The notes under the pieces: model-generated
Databases searched by the model: none
Told to the model about the DNA's origin: nothing
Seen by the model: only the letters and a program-made list of their open reading frames with translations
Part shown: positions 37,695 to 47,107 of the stretch, one piece after another
Layout: each line of letters starts with the position of its first letter
Numbering within the stretch: the first letter of the stretch is position 1
Source: Psychromicrobium silvestre
Lineage (GTDB): Bacteria > Actinomycetota > Actinomycetes > Actinomycetales > Micrococcaceae
Assembly: GCF_013408295.1 (NCBI RefSeq)
Contig: NZ_JACBYQ010000001.1
Span: 62,001-126,000 of the forward strand
Length of the DNA stretch: 64,000 nt
Reading direction: 5' to 3'
Translations under genes and position numbers: made by a program

Positions 37695-38540
37695 CATGCC
37701 GAACCGCACCCTGGCGACAACGCCGAAGCGACCGCCCGGTCCGTGCTCTACGGAGTCCTGCAACACGTCGGTGCAGAACTCTCCGCACACGAGACAATCA
37801 CCGCCGAGCACGAAGCGTGGAGCTCGATCGCGCAACTCGCCGCCGAGTACGAAACCATCGCCGCCTCAGCGCAAAGCTACCGGTGGGCCAGCCTCATCCA
37901 CGCCAGCGGACTCACAGACGACGAAGCCGAAGACGCCATTAGGTCCGAGGCGTTCGGACCGTTGACCGGCGAACTGCGCAGAGCCGAAGCGAACCACCAC
38001 GACGTCGAAACGCTGCTGCCGCGGCTCGTCCAAGCTCGTGGGTTCGCCGACGCCGACGACATCGCAGCCGTCCTGCACTACCGAGTCGCTAACGCCACCG
38101 CCCGGCCGGCCGGCTCCGGACGCAACCGAAAGTCACCTCGCCTCATCGTCGGTCTGATCCCCGAAGCAACCGGAGCCATGCCAGCCGAGATGCGGCAAGC
38201 GTTGACCGAGAGGCGCGAGTTGATCGAGGCCCGCGCCGATGCGGTACTCGATCAAGCACTCAATGACCACGAGGGCTGGGTCGGCGAGCTCGGCACACCA
38301 CCTAGTGACGTACGGGCCGCAGCCATCTGGCGACACCAGGCACAGACCGTAGCGGCCTACCGAGATCGGCACGCCATCACCGGCGCAACCGCACTCGGAG
38401 CGCCAGCGGAGAGCACGGCACAGAAGATCGATGCCGCGAGAGCACGAGCAGCTCTCAACCGGGCGCGAACCATCGTCGGTACTCCCGAACAAGACGAAGA
38501 ACGCCGACCAGGACGGCAAGCGGCGGGCCACTCGATGTAG
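37695..38540 (+). pseudogene. C-terminal fragment of a MobF (TraA/TrwC-like) relaxase
   Basis: The frame is open from 37578, but relaxase-like sequence starts near 37695 (HAEPHPGDNAEATARS). It continues with VLYGVLQHVGAELSAHETI, FGPLTGELRRAEANHHDVETLLPRLV and RTIVGTPEQDEERRPGRQ. From memory this resembles the far C-terminal domain of large actinobacterial conjugative relaxases (over 1000 aa). The relaxase and helicase domains are absent. It lies about 135 bases from tRNA-Pro and marks the element as an integrated conjugative or plasmid remnant. It is probably not functional. Confidence 0.72.
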
Positions 38541-38599
38541 CAGGGCTGGATCTAAACGCGCCTGGCATTAGCGGGGGAGTACGGACCTGGCCCTGCCCG

Positions 38600-40003
38600 T
38601 CACCCCGGTAGTCCAGATCGTCGTGCGCGCGTGAGCAACACGTACGCGCAGCATCCGAGCGCGGCGATGATGGCCGCAGTGAGCATCGCCGCTGTACCCC
38701 CGGCGTCAGTTTGCTGGGCGGCGATGAGGGCACCCATCACGGCGACGCCGATTGTCGCGCCCATCTGACGGACGGCATTGAGAATGCCGCCGACACTGCC
38801 TGCAGTTCCCGCCGGCGCCGCCGACAGCACCGCAGAGATCAATGCGGGCAGGGTGAACGAGACCCCGAAGCCCGTGACGGCCAAGCCCATGGCGGTGAGA
38901 AGTGTCGGGAAGTGATCGGCTACCGCCACGGTAAGGACAGCGCTGCCCACCGAGAGCAGCGCAAGGCCCCCGATGATCGGAGGTCGCGGTCCGTAGCGGG
39001 CCACGATCTGGCCAGTGAGCAGAGGGTTCAGCGCGCACGGGATCGTCAGTGGCAGCAGGAACAGGCCAATCTGGATCGGCGTCAGGTTCAGGCTTTGTAT
39101 CAGCAGCAGCGGCAGCGCAAAGATCGCGCCGGTGAGAACGAAGTTCACCGCTGCACCAGCGATGAGCCCCGCGAGGACACTCCGTGCTCGGAGTATCTGT
39201 GGCGCGAACACGGGGGAGTCGCTGCGTCGCTCAACAACAACGAGTGCCGCTGCGACGACAATCGCAGCCACCCCCAGCGCGGTGGCCAGCGCGATGTCCC
39301 GGCCGCCGAACGCGATCAGCGAGCCGCTGAGAAGGGCCAGCGTCACACCAGCGAGCAGTTGCGCGGCAACGTCGATCCGTCGTTTGGTCATCGGGGCGGC
39401 GAATCTGGACCCGGTAACCAGCACGAGGACCACCACGGCGATCGGCACGTTGACGGTGAACACCGCTCGCCAGCCCGCGAAGGCCACCAGTGCGCCACCG
39501 ATGATCGGTCCCGACGCGAGACCGACACCGCTGATCGCTGTCCAGGCTGCCAGTGCCCGCGAACGTGCGGCGGGCTCGGGATACAGGCGGGTGATCATCG
39601 CCATCGACGACGGGATGCACAGCGCGGCCGCCACGCCCAGCAGTGCGCGCAGCGCGATCAGCAATCCGACCGACGGCGCGAAGGCAGTCAACAAGGAGAG
39701 GAACCCGAACCCGGCGATCCCGTACCGGAAGACCCGGTGGGCACCGAGCCGATCGGCGACCGCTCCGGCCGACAGCAAGAATGCTGCCAGCGTGATCGTG
39801 TACCCGTTGACCACCCACTGCAGTCCCCCGACCGACGCGCCCAACGATTGAGCGATGTCCGGCTCCGCAACGGAGAGCACTGTTGTATCCAGGAGAACCA
39901 TGAAGTAGCCAAGCGACAGACCGAGCAGCGCCCGGAAGCGTCCAGGGTGCGCCGCCGTGCCACCTACCTGACTACGTGACTGCTGCTGACGAGCCTCCAC
40001 CAT
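38600..40003 (-). CDS. MFS drug-efflux transporter (DHA2/EmrB-QacA type)
   Basis: 467 aa with about 14 hydrophobic helices. Signature segments are LDTTVLSVAEPDIAQSLGAS (motif D1-like), LRALLGVAAALCIPSSMAMI, and AISGVGLASGPIIGGALVAFAGWRAVF (motif C, antiporter). ATG 40003 follows GGAGGA. Substrates are probably toxic hydrophobic compounds. It is divergent from a LysR gene 120 bases away. Codon usage is more GC-rich than in the flanking core genes, in line with transfer on the element. Confidence 0.88.
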   Translation of the reverse strand: MVEARQQQSRSQVGGTAAHPGRFRALLGLSLGYFMVLLDTTVLSVAEPDIAQSLGASVGGLQWVVNGYTITLAAFLLSAGAVADRLGAHRVFRYGIAGFGFLSLLTAFAPSVGLLIALRALLGVAAALCIPSSMAMITRLYPEPAARSRALAAWTAISGVGLASGPIIGGALVAFAGWRAVFTVNVPIAVVVLVLVTGSRFAAPMTKRRIDVAAQLLAGVTLALLSGSLIAFGGRDIALATALGVAAIVVAAALVVVERRSDSPVFAPQILRARSVLAGLIAGAAVNFVLTGAIFALPLLLIQSLNLTPIQIGLFLLPLTIPCALNPLLTGQIVARYGPRPPIIGGLALLSVGSAVLTVAVADHFPTLLTAMGLAVTGFGVSFTLPALISAVLSAAPAGTAGSVGGILNAVRQMGATIGVAVMGALIAAQQTDAGGTAAMLTAAIIAALGCCAYVLLTRARRSGLPG

Positions 40004-40123
40004 GTGTTGTTGTCCTCCACAGAATTGAATCGACCGATAAGCCAATCCTGGGCGGGACGAGTCGGCTGAGCCACCGGCTGAGCCGTATGCTGGTTTCGGA
40101 AAATCCGAACGGAGAGGCGCGGG

Positions 40124-41011
40124 GTGGAACTCAGACAGCTAGAGATATTCGAGGCCATCGTTCGCGCAGGAACCGTCGGCGCGGCGGCGAACGCGCTCGA
40201 CCGTGCGCCCTCGTCGGTGTCCGAACAACTGCGGACTCTCGAACGATCTCTCGGCGTCACGTTGTTCGAACGGAAATCGCGCGGCATGCAACTAACACCA
40301 GCCGGTCAACGGCTACAAGGCTGGGCGCGCAGACTCCTCGAAACGTCCGGCGACGCGCGCAGCGACGTGGCCGCCACCCCAGTCGAGGTCCGGCTCGGCG
40401 CCCTCGAAACCGTCATGGCGATCCACGTACCCCGCATGCTCGGCAGGCTCAGCGCTCGACGACCGGGCATCCACGTGAAAACCGCCCCAACAACCAGCCG
40501 AGTCACCCTCCTCGACGACATCAACAGCGGCGCGATCGACGCGGGACTGCTGCTCGACCTGGGTAACGACCTCGGCGACCTCGGGTTCGACCCTCCACCA
40601 GGTGACTTCGCCTACCTCGACATCGAGACGGTGCCGCTATCGCTGGTGGTGGCAGCATCACACCCACTGGCACACCGGGGGAGTCCGGAAGTCGATGACT
40701 TCGAGGTCTACCCGCTGGTCGGCAACAGTTCTGCTTGCTCGTTCTGGCTCGCAGCCAACCAGATGTTCTCCCCACGCATGCGACGAACCGAAGCTGGCAG
40801 TGTTGTCATCGCGAAGGCCTGGACCATCCAGGGCGACGGAGTAGCGCTACTTCCTGACTTCGCCATCACCACGGAGCTCGCGGCCGGAGAACTGGTCCGC
40901 CTTCCGGTCGAGACTCCGCGACTTGAACTGCGCCTGGTCTGGTGCGCCGACCGCGAAGACCGTCCCGGCGTCCGTGACCTCCTCTACGCGATCGCTGATC
41001 CGGGCAGATAG
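40124..41011 (+). CDS. LysR-family regulator
   Basis: 295 aa from GTG 40124, preceded by GGAGAGGCGCG. The winged helix is MELRQLEIFEAIVRAGTVGAAANALDRAPSSVSEQLRTLERSLGVTLFER. A periplasmic-binding-like effector domain follows (VSRVTLLDD region, TVPLSLVVAASHPLAH). The divergent position next to the efflux gene suggests it controls that gene. The effector is unknown. Confidence 0.88.
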   Translation: MELRQLEIFEAIVRAGTVGAAANALDRAPSSVSEQLRTLERSLGVTLFERKSRGMQLTPAGQRLQGWARRLLETSGDARSDVAATPVEVRLGALETVMAIHVPRMLGRLSARRPGIHVKTAPTTSRVTLLDDINSGAIDAGLLLDLGNDLGDLGFDPPPGDFAYLDIETVPLSLVVAASHPLAHRGSPEVDDFEVYPLVGNSSACSFWLAANQMFSPRMRRTEAGSVVIAKAWTIQGDGVALLPDFAITTELAAGELVRLPVETPRLELRLVWCADREDRPGVRDLLYAIADPGR

Positions 41012-41234
41012 AAACGCTGAGCGGGACACCCCAACCAGTTCACGCAGGATCTTCCGACCAAACGGCGGTGAACCTGGCGTCATCCGAGGGCTACCGGATG
41101 TCACTGGTCGGAGCTACAGTGGCGAACTAGGCAGTCTCAAATACGCGCCGCCGCTCGTCGCGGTGGCATGACCTTCCGGCGACGGTGATGGTCCTTTCGG
41201 GTTCTCGCTGCCGAACTCTTGGAAAGGACTGTCC

Positions 41235-41564
41235 ATGTTCCGACTCATCTGGGCCGCGAGCGTCCACACGCGCTTCCTGCGCCGCTACATGCCGACGAAT
41301 CGCCTGCTTGATGCGATCCGCACCCGCCGTGGCCTGAAGTGGGGCATCCCCGCGATGTTCCTTGCTGTGCCGTACCTGTTCGCCGCAAGCATCTGCACCA
41401 GCCTCATGGCAGACGGCGGACCGGGCTGGCTCAACCTGCTCGTCCTGCTGTTCATCTGGAACGCGATGAAGTTCATCGTGATGGGACCAATCACTGCTGT
41501 ACTCCTTGCCCGCACGCGCCTGGGAAAGGCTTCCTCGCACGGTTCTCCAACACTCGTGCACTGA
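41235..41564 (+). CDS. Small membrane protein common on actinobacterial mobile elements
   Basis: 109 aa starting MFRLIWAASVHTRFLRRYMPTNRLLD, with two membrane segments (KWGIPAMFLAVPYLFAASIC and GWLNLLVLLFIWNAMKFIV). Relatives are often annotated 'sulfate permease' without support; the size rules out a permease. ATG 41235 has TTGGAAAGGA upstream. A diverged, 5'-truncated second copy is at 49088-49317. The role is unknown. Confidence 0.72.
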   Translation: MFRLIWAASVHTRFLRRYMPTNRLLDAIRTRRGLKWGIPAMFLAVPYLFAASICTSLMADGGPGWLNLLVLLFIWNAMKFIVMGPITAVLLARTRLGKASSHGSPTLVH

Positions 41565-41779
41565 CTTGCAAACGGGCTAGGCGTAGGAATGCGCGGAGCG
41601 CTGAATCGGGGGCGCCTCGCGGGGCGGGGGACTCGAACGGATGTCCGAGGCGGCCGATAGATTCGAGCTAGGCGGCGAGGTGCTTTGACCTGTGCCGAGG
41701 CTGGCTGGGATGATAAGCCTATGCACGGCCTCTAGGAGCACACCCGCTCGTGCCGGACGTACGAGTCGAAGGAGTCCTT

Positions 41780-42958
41780 ATGGTCGCACGGACGATCCAC
41801 CCGTTCCCGGCCAGGATGGCTCCCGACATCGCGATCGACCACCTCCGCGAGACGTCATTTGACGACCCGCTGGTGGTCCTCGATCCCATGTGCGGTTCGG
41901 GAACAGTGCTCGCGGCGGCTGCGGCGCGCGGTCACACGGCGCGTGGCTTCGACGTCGACCCACTCGCAGTGCTCATGAGTACGGTTGCCACCCAGCCCGT
42001 GGAAACCAGCACAGTCGTTGCCGAAGCAGAGCGAGTACTAGCCAAGGCAAAGGCGTCCTCGGTCGACAGGCCGCGCTGGGCTGATCCAGAGACGACCGCG
42101 TTCGCGGAGTACTGGTTCGGGGCGGAACAACGAACACAGCTCAATCGGCTATCTCGCGCACTTGAGAAGGTTGACGACGTCACCGTAAGGCGGGCTCTAC
42201 AGGTAGCCCTAAGCCGGATCATCGTGACAAAGTCTCCCAAGGCCTCGCTCGCGGCCGACACGTCACATAGCAGACCACATCGCGTCGTCACAGAGTCGGA
42301 CTATGACGTCTATCAAGGCTTTGAGGCGTCGGTCAGCGGTCTCACACGGCTTCTCGACCAGAGGGAGTTCATTGGCGACGCGTCAGTCGAGCGCGGCGAT
42401 GCCCGATCGTTGAACCTTCTTGACGGGTCCGTGGACCTAGTCATCACGTCGCCTCCGTATCTCAACGCGATTGACTACCTTCGCGGGCACAAGATGTCCC
42501 TCATCTGGCTAGGTCACACGATCCCTGAACTTCGGGAAATTCGATCTGGCAGCGTGGGTGCTGAGCGTTCACTCGGGGCTGACGCGAGAGAGCATGTCCA
42601 GCAGATGGTCGACTACATCGAGACCAGTGTTGATCATCCTGATCGTCTTCCAATCGCGACGATCACGCGATACGCACACGATCTGTCGAAGTTTGCACTA
42701 GAGCTCCATCGCGTGTGTAGAGCAGGCGCGGAAGTCGTAACAGTGATTGGGAACTCCACCCTGAAAAGCAACTACATACGAAACGACGAACTTGTGCGGC
42801 TCGCGTATGAACATGCCGGTTTTCATACTAAGGATCGAACCGAACGTGCACTGCCTGAGAATCGTAGATACCTCCCCGTAAACACTCACAACAAGTCTTC
42901 GTCGATGGCAAAGCGGATGCGCACGGAAGTCGTCATGGTGATGGAGAAGCCACTGTGA
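41780..42958 (+). CDS. DNA methyltransferase (N4-cytosine/N6-adenine type)
   Basis: 392 aa. ATG 41780 has GAAGGAG just upstream, which favours it over GTG 41750. The SAM-binding motif I is VLDPMCGSGTVLAAAAARGH (residue ~35). The catalytic motif IV is TSPPY at 223-227, the SPPY form usual for N4-cytosine enzymes. About 180 residues, probably including the recognition domain, separate them. A start like HPFPARMAPDIA is shared with other amino-methyltransferases. It is 121 bases upstream of the GHKL ATPase-nuclease gene, so it is likely the modification partner. Confidence 0.85.
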   Translation: MVARTIHPFPARMAPDIAIDHLRETSFDDPLVVLDPMCGSGTVLAAAAARGHTARGFDVDPLAVLMSTVATQPVETSTVVAEAERVLAKAKASSVDRPRWADPETTAFAEYWFGAEQRTQLNRLSRALEKVDDVTVRRALQVALSRIIVTKSPKASLAADTSHSRPHRVVTESDYDVYQGFEASVSGLTRLLDQREFIGDASVERGDARSLNLLDGSVDLVITSPPYLNAIDYLRGHKMSLIWLGHTIPELREIRSGSVGAERSLGADAREHVQQMVDYIETSVDHPDRLPIATITRYAHDLSKFALELHRVCRAGAEVVTVIGNSTLKSNYIRNDELVRLAYEHAGFHTKDRTERALPENRRYLPVNTHNKSSSMAKRMRTEVVMVMEKPL

Positions 42959-43079
42959 AGTGCGCGGGAGTGCCCAGAACTTCATCGGCAATGCCCAGTG
43001 GCGGGCGATCAAGTCTGCGCCACCGTGCGGCGTGTGGAACGCCATCGAATGATTGGCAACGCGGGGAGAGGAAGCACAG

Positions 43080-45788
43080 ATGACGAGTTCTGTCGACCAG
43101 GCGGTCGAGGACCAGACTGACCCTAGCAAAGTCGAAACGGTCGAGGTTGTCGAGCTAATTCAGAGTGACGATCATATCGGTCTCATTCCAGTGAAGATTT
43201 CGTATGGAATCATCGAGCGGTTTTCTGAGGGTCTCTACAGCTCGCCGAACAAGACCTTCGAAGAACTGATTACAAACTCATATGACGCCGGTGCGCGAAA
43301 GGTGTGGGTCTACCTCTCTTCGGACCTTTCTTTGCAGGGTGCGACCCTTCTTGTTGTCGATGACGGCGAGAGTATGGACCTGGAAGGACTCGCCGATCTC
43401 TGGAAGATTGGTGAGTCCCGGAAGCGGACCGAGACGCCGCCGCCAGGCAGAAGAAAGCCTGTTGGCAAATTCGGCATCGGCAAGCTTGCAACCTACGTCC
43501 TTGCGGAACGACTTACGTACATCGTTCATCGCGACGCCGAATACATGGCAGTCACGATGGACTACGGTCGGGTCTCACACACAGCCGAAATGCTCGACGG
43601 TGTCGATTTGGCTCTTGATGTTGTCAGGCTTACCAAGGACCAGGCGATCGATGCGATTAAGCGATCCCTTGCTGGCACCACTGTCGCAAATTCAGCGAAA
43701 GTGCTCGGTGGACTTTCCAAATCTGACCACTGGACGGCAGCCATTCTGTCCAATCTCAAGCCAACTGCGCGCGATATTAAGCTGGGCAGGCTTCGTTGGG
43801 TGTTGCGCAGCGCGCTTCCATTGAATCCTGAGTTTCTGCTCTGGTTGAACGACGAAAAACTCGAATCGTCCAAGATCGATGGCGAAGAGTTGTGGACTTT
43901 TACTGTCGGTGAAGGTGAGGCGACGCTCCCGAAGAGTAAGGATCGTCCTTGGGGTCCAGTCGAGAAGACTGAGGTCGAAGTCGAGGTCGAAGATGAGGAC
44001 CGCGAGGACGATGAAGACGACAGTGACGACGAGGGCGAGGACAAGAAGTCCGTCAAGATAGTCAAGATTGCCGCAGTGCGACTTCCAAACGCCGGAGTTA
44101 TTTGGGGGAAGGCCATCCTCTACAAGCAACCGCTCGAGCGGGGGCGAAGCGAGGATTTGGCGAGAAGTCACGGCTTCTTCGTTCGGGTTCGGGGACGCCT
44201 GATCAATTTGTATGACGCTGACTTTTCGGTCGGCCCTGAGCTCCGGCACGGAACGCTCACTCGATTCCGCATGGAGATCAACGCTGACGATTTGGATGAG
44301 CAGGTCGCAAGTGCGCGCGAGACGTTGAAGGAATCGGCTCAACTCCAGGAACTAAAGAACTATCTACTGGCCGTCTTCAACAAGGCACGGGTCGCGTCGG
44401 CCGAGGAAGATGATGGAGATGTCATCTCCAACATTGGCAAAAATGGAAGGCTGGCCAAGCCAAGTACAGCTCTAAGCCAAGGACCGCTGCGCCGAATGCT
44501 CCAGCGGGCTGTCGCGGGGGAATCGGCAGTTGCGGACAGCCTTGGGCTAGATGAGGCTGCAGTCGAGGACACGGAGAAGGTCCTCGCTGAGGGCGGGGAC
44601 GTCATCGAAAGCGTCTTGTTGGAGGAGCAAGACTCCAGCGGTCCGATGGCGGTCTATGACCCCATCCGGCGCGCCGTCGTCCTCAACCAAACCCACCCGT
44701 TTGTCAACAACTACATCGGCGGCAAAACGGTCGCAGAGCCACTTAAGTTGCTCGGGCTGAGCGAAGTATTGACCCAGGCGTACTTGCTCGACGAAAACAT
44801 CTCTCCTGAAGTGATCGCGAGGGTCATGCGCAGGCGAGATGCGTTCCTACGTGAACTCACGCTTCGTTTCCCACGGTCGGCCCCGATCATCGCTCAGCGT
44901 TTGCGTGACGCTACAAACGACGAGAATGCACTTGAGGACGCCGTTGGTGACGCTCTCGAACTCCTCGGTTTCTCTGTGACTCGCCTAGGTGGCGCGAGTC
45001 ACAGCGCAGACGGCATCGCGACTGCTCGTCTCGGAAAGCGCGGTGAGCTAAGCGCGTCGTACGCATTTACCTACGACGCGAAGTCAACCAAGGACGCCGT
45101 TCGCGCAGTGCTGGCAGATGACTCAAGTTCGCAGGTGAAGGTTCCTGGCAAGATTCGGGCTGACACCGCACGAACCTCTGTGCTGCGTGTGCACCGCGAC
45201 AGGGCGGCTGAACGGCACAACCTTGAGGTAGCGCCAAGCTTCACCTTGCTGGTGGCGCCAGATTTCCAGGGTGCAATGGATGAGGAAGGCTTGATCAACG
45301 ACGTATGCGTGAATGATGAGATCACCGCGATCCGCGTCGATGATCTTGCCAGGCTCGTCGAGCTCTTCGCGCTTCAAGGTCTAAACCCATCTGACCTCCG
45401 CCCCTTGTTCGACACGCGCAAGCCGGAGGAGACCCGTGCGTGGGTGGATACGCAGTCGACTCAGGCACGCGTACCACGTCCGCCAGTCGCAGTGTTGGTC
45501 GAGACCTTGGTCGAGAACAGTGAGCGCAAGGCCCCGATTGTGTTCGAGAGTCTCGCCGCGTTCTTGGCAACCAAAGGTCATGACATGGACGTTCCGGAGA
45601 TTGAAGCGCTGGTCCGAGGTCTAGCAGCGCTTGCGCCCAAGTCTGTGTTCACCGATGGGCGCTATGTAGCGTTGAACGCGACGCCTGCCGCCCTATATGT
45701 GGAGATCCGGGAGTCGCTCGACGTCTTTGACCACGACCTTGTTGCTGAGTACTTGGAGACCGTTCCGAGCAGTAGCGGGTCTAGCTGA
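43080..45788 (+). CDS. GHKL ATPase fused to a PD-(D/E)XK-like nuclease domain
   Basis: 902 aa, from ATG 43080 behind GGGGAGAGGA. The GHKL (Hsp90/MutL/MORC-like) ATPase is clear: N-box EELITNSYDAGA (Glu61/62, Asn66), G1 motif VVDDGESMD (Asp94-Gly96), and G2 motif GKFGIGKLATY (129-139). A very acidic segment (residues ~298-322) interrupts the transducer-like part. Near the C terminus, EDAVGDALELLGFSVTRLGG, then Asp644 and Asp666-Ala-Lys668 (FTYDAKST) fit a PD-(D/E)XK restriction-nuclease core. A MORC-like ATP-gated restriction enzyme paired with the upstream methyltransferase is inferred. Confidence 0.78.
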   Translation: MTSSVDQAVEDQTDPSKVETVEVVELIQSDDHIGLIPVKISYGIIERFSEGLYSSPNKTFEELITNSYDAGARKVWVYLSSDLSLQGATLLVVDDGESMDLEGLADLWKIGESRKRTETPPPGRRKPVGKFGIGKLATYVLAERLTYIVHRDAEYMAVTMDYGRVSHTAEMLDGVDLALDVVRLTKDQAIDAIKRSLAGTTVANSAKVLGGLSKSDHWTAAILSNLKPTARDIKLGRLRWVLRSALPLNPEFLLWLNDEKLESSKIDGEELWTFTVGEGEATLPKSKDRPWGPVEKTEVEVEVEDEDREDDEDDSDDEGEDKKSVKIVKIAAVRLPNAGVIWGKAILYKQPLERGRSEDLARSHGFFVRVRGRLINLYDADFSVGPELRHGTLTRFRMEINADDLDEQVASARETLKESAQLQELKNYLLAVFNKARVASAEEDDGDVISNIGKNGRLAKPSTALSQGPLRRMLQRAVAGESAVADSLGLDEAAVEDTEKVLAEGGDVIESVLLEEQDSSGPMAVYDPIRRAVVLNQTHPFVNNYIGGKTVAEPLKLLGLSEVLTQAYLLDENISPEVIARVMRRRDAFLRELTLRFPRSAPIIAQRLRDATNDENALEDAVGDALELLGFSVTRLGGASHSADGIATARLGKRGELSASYAFTYDAKSTKDAVRAVLADDSSSQVKVPGKIRADTARTSVLRVHRDRAAERHNLEVAPSFTLLVAPDFQGAMDEEGLINDVCVNDEITAIRVDDLARLVELFALQGLNPSDLRPLFDTRKPEETRAWVDTQSTQARVPRPPVAVLVETLVENSERKAPIVFESLAAFLATKGHDMDVPEIEALVRGLAALAPKSVFTDGRYVALNATPAALYVEIRESLDVFDHDLVAEYLETVPSSSGSS

Positions 45789-45820
45789 CCGGTCGCAGCC
45801 ATGCCGACTGGGCTGATGTT

Positions 45821-45930
45821 CCAGGGGACCAAAAGGGGGACCAGAATCATGGTTTGCTGCATCCCATGGCGCGCAGATGGGCCACTAGCACCGCAGAACC
45901 ACGCGAAAAACAGGTCTGATCAGGCTGTCG
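45821..45930. repeat. Direct repeat A of the element
   Basis: About 110 bases starting CCAGGGGACCAAAAGGGGGA, matching repeat B at 49316-49425 with perhaps 75% identity by eye. A GGGGACCA-rich start of this kind is also present, inverted, at 37622-37650 beside the tRNA. Copies at both ends and in the middle suggest integrase arm sites or a composite of two elements. Confidence 0.75.
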
Positions 45931-46003
45931 CGCCCAAGCGATCGATACCCTTTTGGCAAGCGCTCTCGGACCTTAACAGCCAACCCCTAACGGAGGACCC
46001 CGC

Positions 46004-46939
46004 ATGAAAAGTGATGTGAAGAAATGGCGAGTCTCGCTGCCCCTTCACGAGGCGTTGCAAGTGTTCGCAGGTCAGCACGCATCAGCGATTTACGAACTGA
46101 ATGATGCATCCGCAACCCCCGAGGCAGAGTCCTTCGTGGCTGCATGTGCCAGCCAACATGCGGGAGCTGCTATCGAGCTTCTTTCTAAGTCGATCCTTGC
46201 TCGAGAACACCCCGCGCTCATCCTTCAGAACCTCCCCGACGCTTTGCCGCGCCCCGTCACCGTTAACGACCTCGTTGGCAAGCGAACCAGCGATGCCAAC
46301 GAGCTGTATGCATTGGCGGCAAGGCATCTATCTTTAGACAAGAGGATCGTGAATCTTGGCAAGTCAATACTTCGCGATAGGAACCAAGCCGTTCATTTGG
46401 GATACTCAGACCACGATCTGGGCGAGATTCTGGATCGCATTAGCTTGTGGATTTACTACCTACAAGAGAGTTCAGGGCTGAAAGAATCAGACTGGCTATC
46501 CAGTTCAGCATCCGCTGCACAGTACAGCCGATTCAACGCCTTCACTGTCGGCATCCGTGAAGCAATAACAGACGCGCGGGCCAAATTCGAAAGGATGAAG
46601 AGCGCGATCATTGATGCGCATCAAAAGGATGTTTCGAGGCTCAGCTTCAGCAAGTGGAGGCAAGATCGCGAGCAGTCAAAGCTCGAACTTCATGAGTTAG
46701 GAGATTTGATTGCGGAGGTCTGCCCAGCATGCGAGAGTCAAGCTCAAATTGTCGCCATGATAGATGACGTTGAGTATGAATATGAAGGCCCTGATGAGGT
46801 CTCGACAAACGTTTTCTACTCATTCGCGTTTGAATGTCCAGTTTGTGAGCTCGAGTTCGACGACACTGAAGTCACATTCGTATTCAAGGACGGCCAATCC
46901 TTGGCTGAACTTCAAGATCGCTTTGCTTTGGGTATTTGA
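46004..46939 (+). CDS. HEPN-motif protein with zinc ribbon, probable defence effector
   Basis: 311 aa, start ATG 46004 after CGGAGGACCCC. The first ~170 residues are helical and contain R-N-Q-A-V-H at 126-131, which fits the HEPN nuclease motif R-(polar)-x3-H. A coiled segment follows (about 180-230). Then four cysteines, C240PAC243 and C278PVC281, form a zinc-ribbon pattern around a beta-rich insert (VSTNVFYSFAFECPVC). No close family is recognised. It lies downstream of the GHKL gene but beyond repeat A, so it may belong to a different module. Confidence 0.6.
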   Translation: MKSDVKKWRVSLPLHEALQVFAGQHASAIYELNDASATPEAESFVAACASQHAGAAIELLSKSILAREHPALILQNLPDALPRPVTVNDLVGKRTSDANELYALAARHLSLDKRIVNLGKSILRDRNQAVHLGYSDHDLGEILDRISLWIYYLQESSGLKESDWLSSSASAAQYSRFNAFTVGIREAITDARAKFERMKSAIIDAHQKDVSRLSFSKWRQDREQSKLELHELGDLIAEVCPACESQAQIVAMIDDVEYEYEGPDEVSTNVFYSFAFECPVCELEFDDTEVTFVFKDGQSLAELQDRFALGI

Positions 46940-47107
46940 GACCCGGCCATCGTTCACACGAAGGTTATCTGTCCGCGGAATCGCCGACCTCTTCGGCAGG
47001 AGCGTCGAAGGTGCCACCCGCTACCTCGCCACGATCGAGCACCCGGACATGAAGGGCCGGGCCGGAAACGAGTCCAGCCACGAATCCCGCGGTCATAGGC
47101 TGGAGCA

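Noticed and set aside
41235-41564. Sulfate permease, as relatives are often labelled
   Set aside because: At 109 aa with two membrane segments it cannot be a permease; the label has no support in the sequence.
43053-43079. Upstream TTG start for the GHKL gene
   Set aside because: ATG 43080 has a strong GGGGAGAGGA at proper spacing, and the nine extra codons add nothing recognisable.
46940-47107. A remnant reading SVRGIADLFGRSVEGATRYLATIEHPD, possibly a recombinase or helix-turn-helix tail
   Set aside because: Too short, no start, and no confident family match; left as unexplained intergenic sequence in the element.
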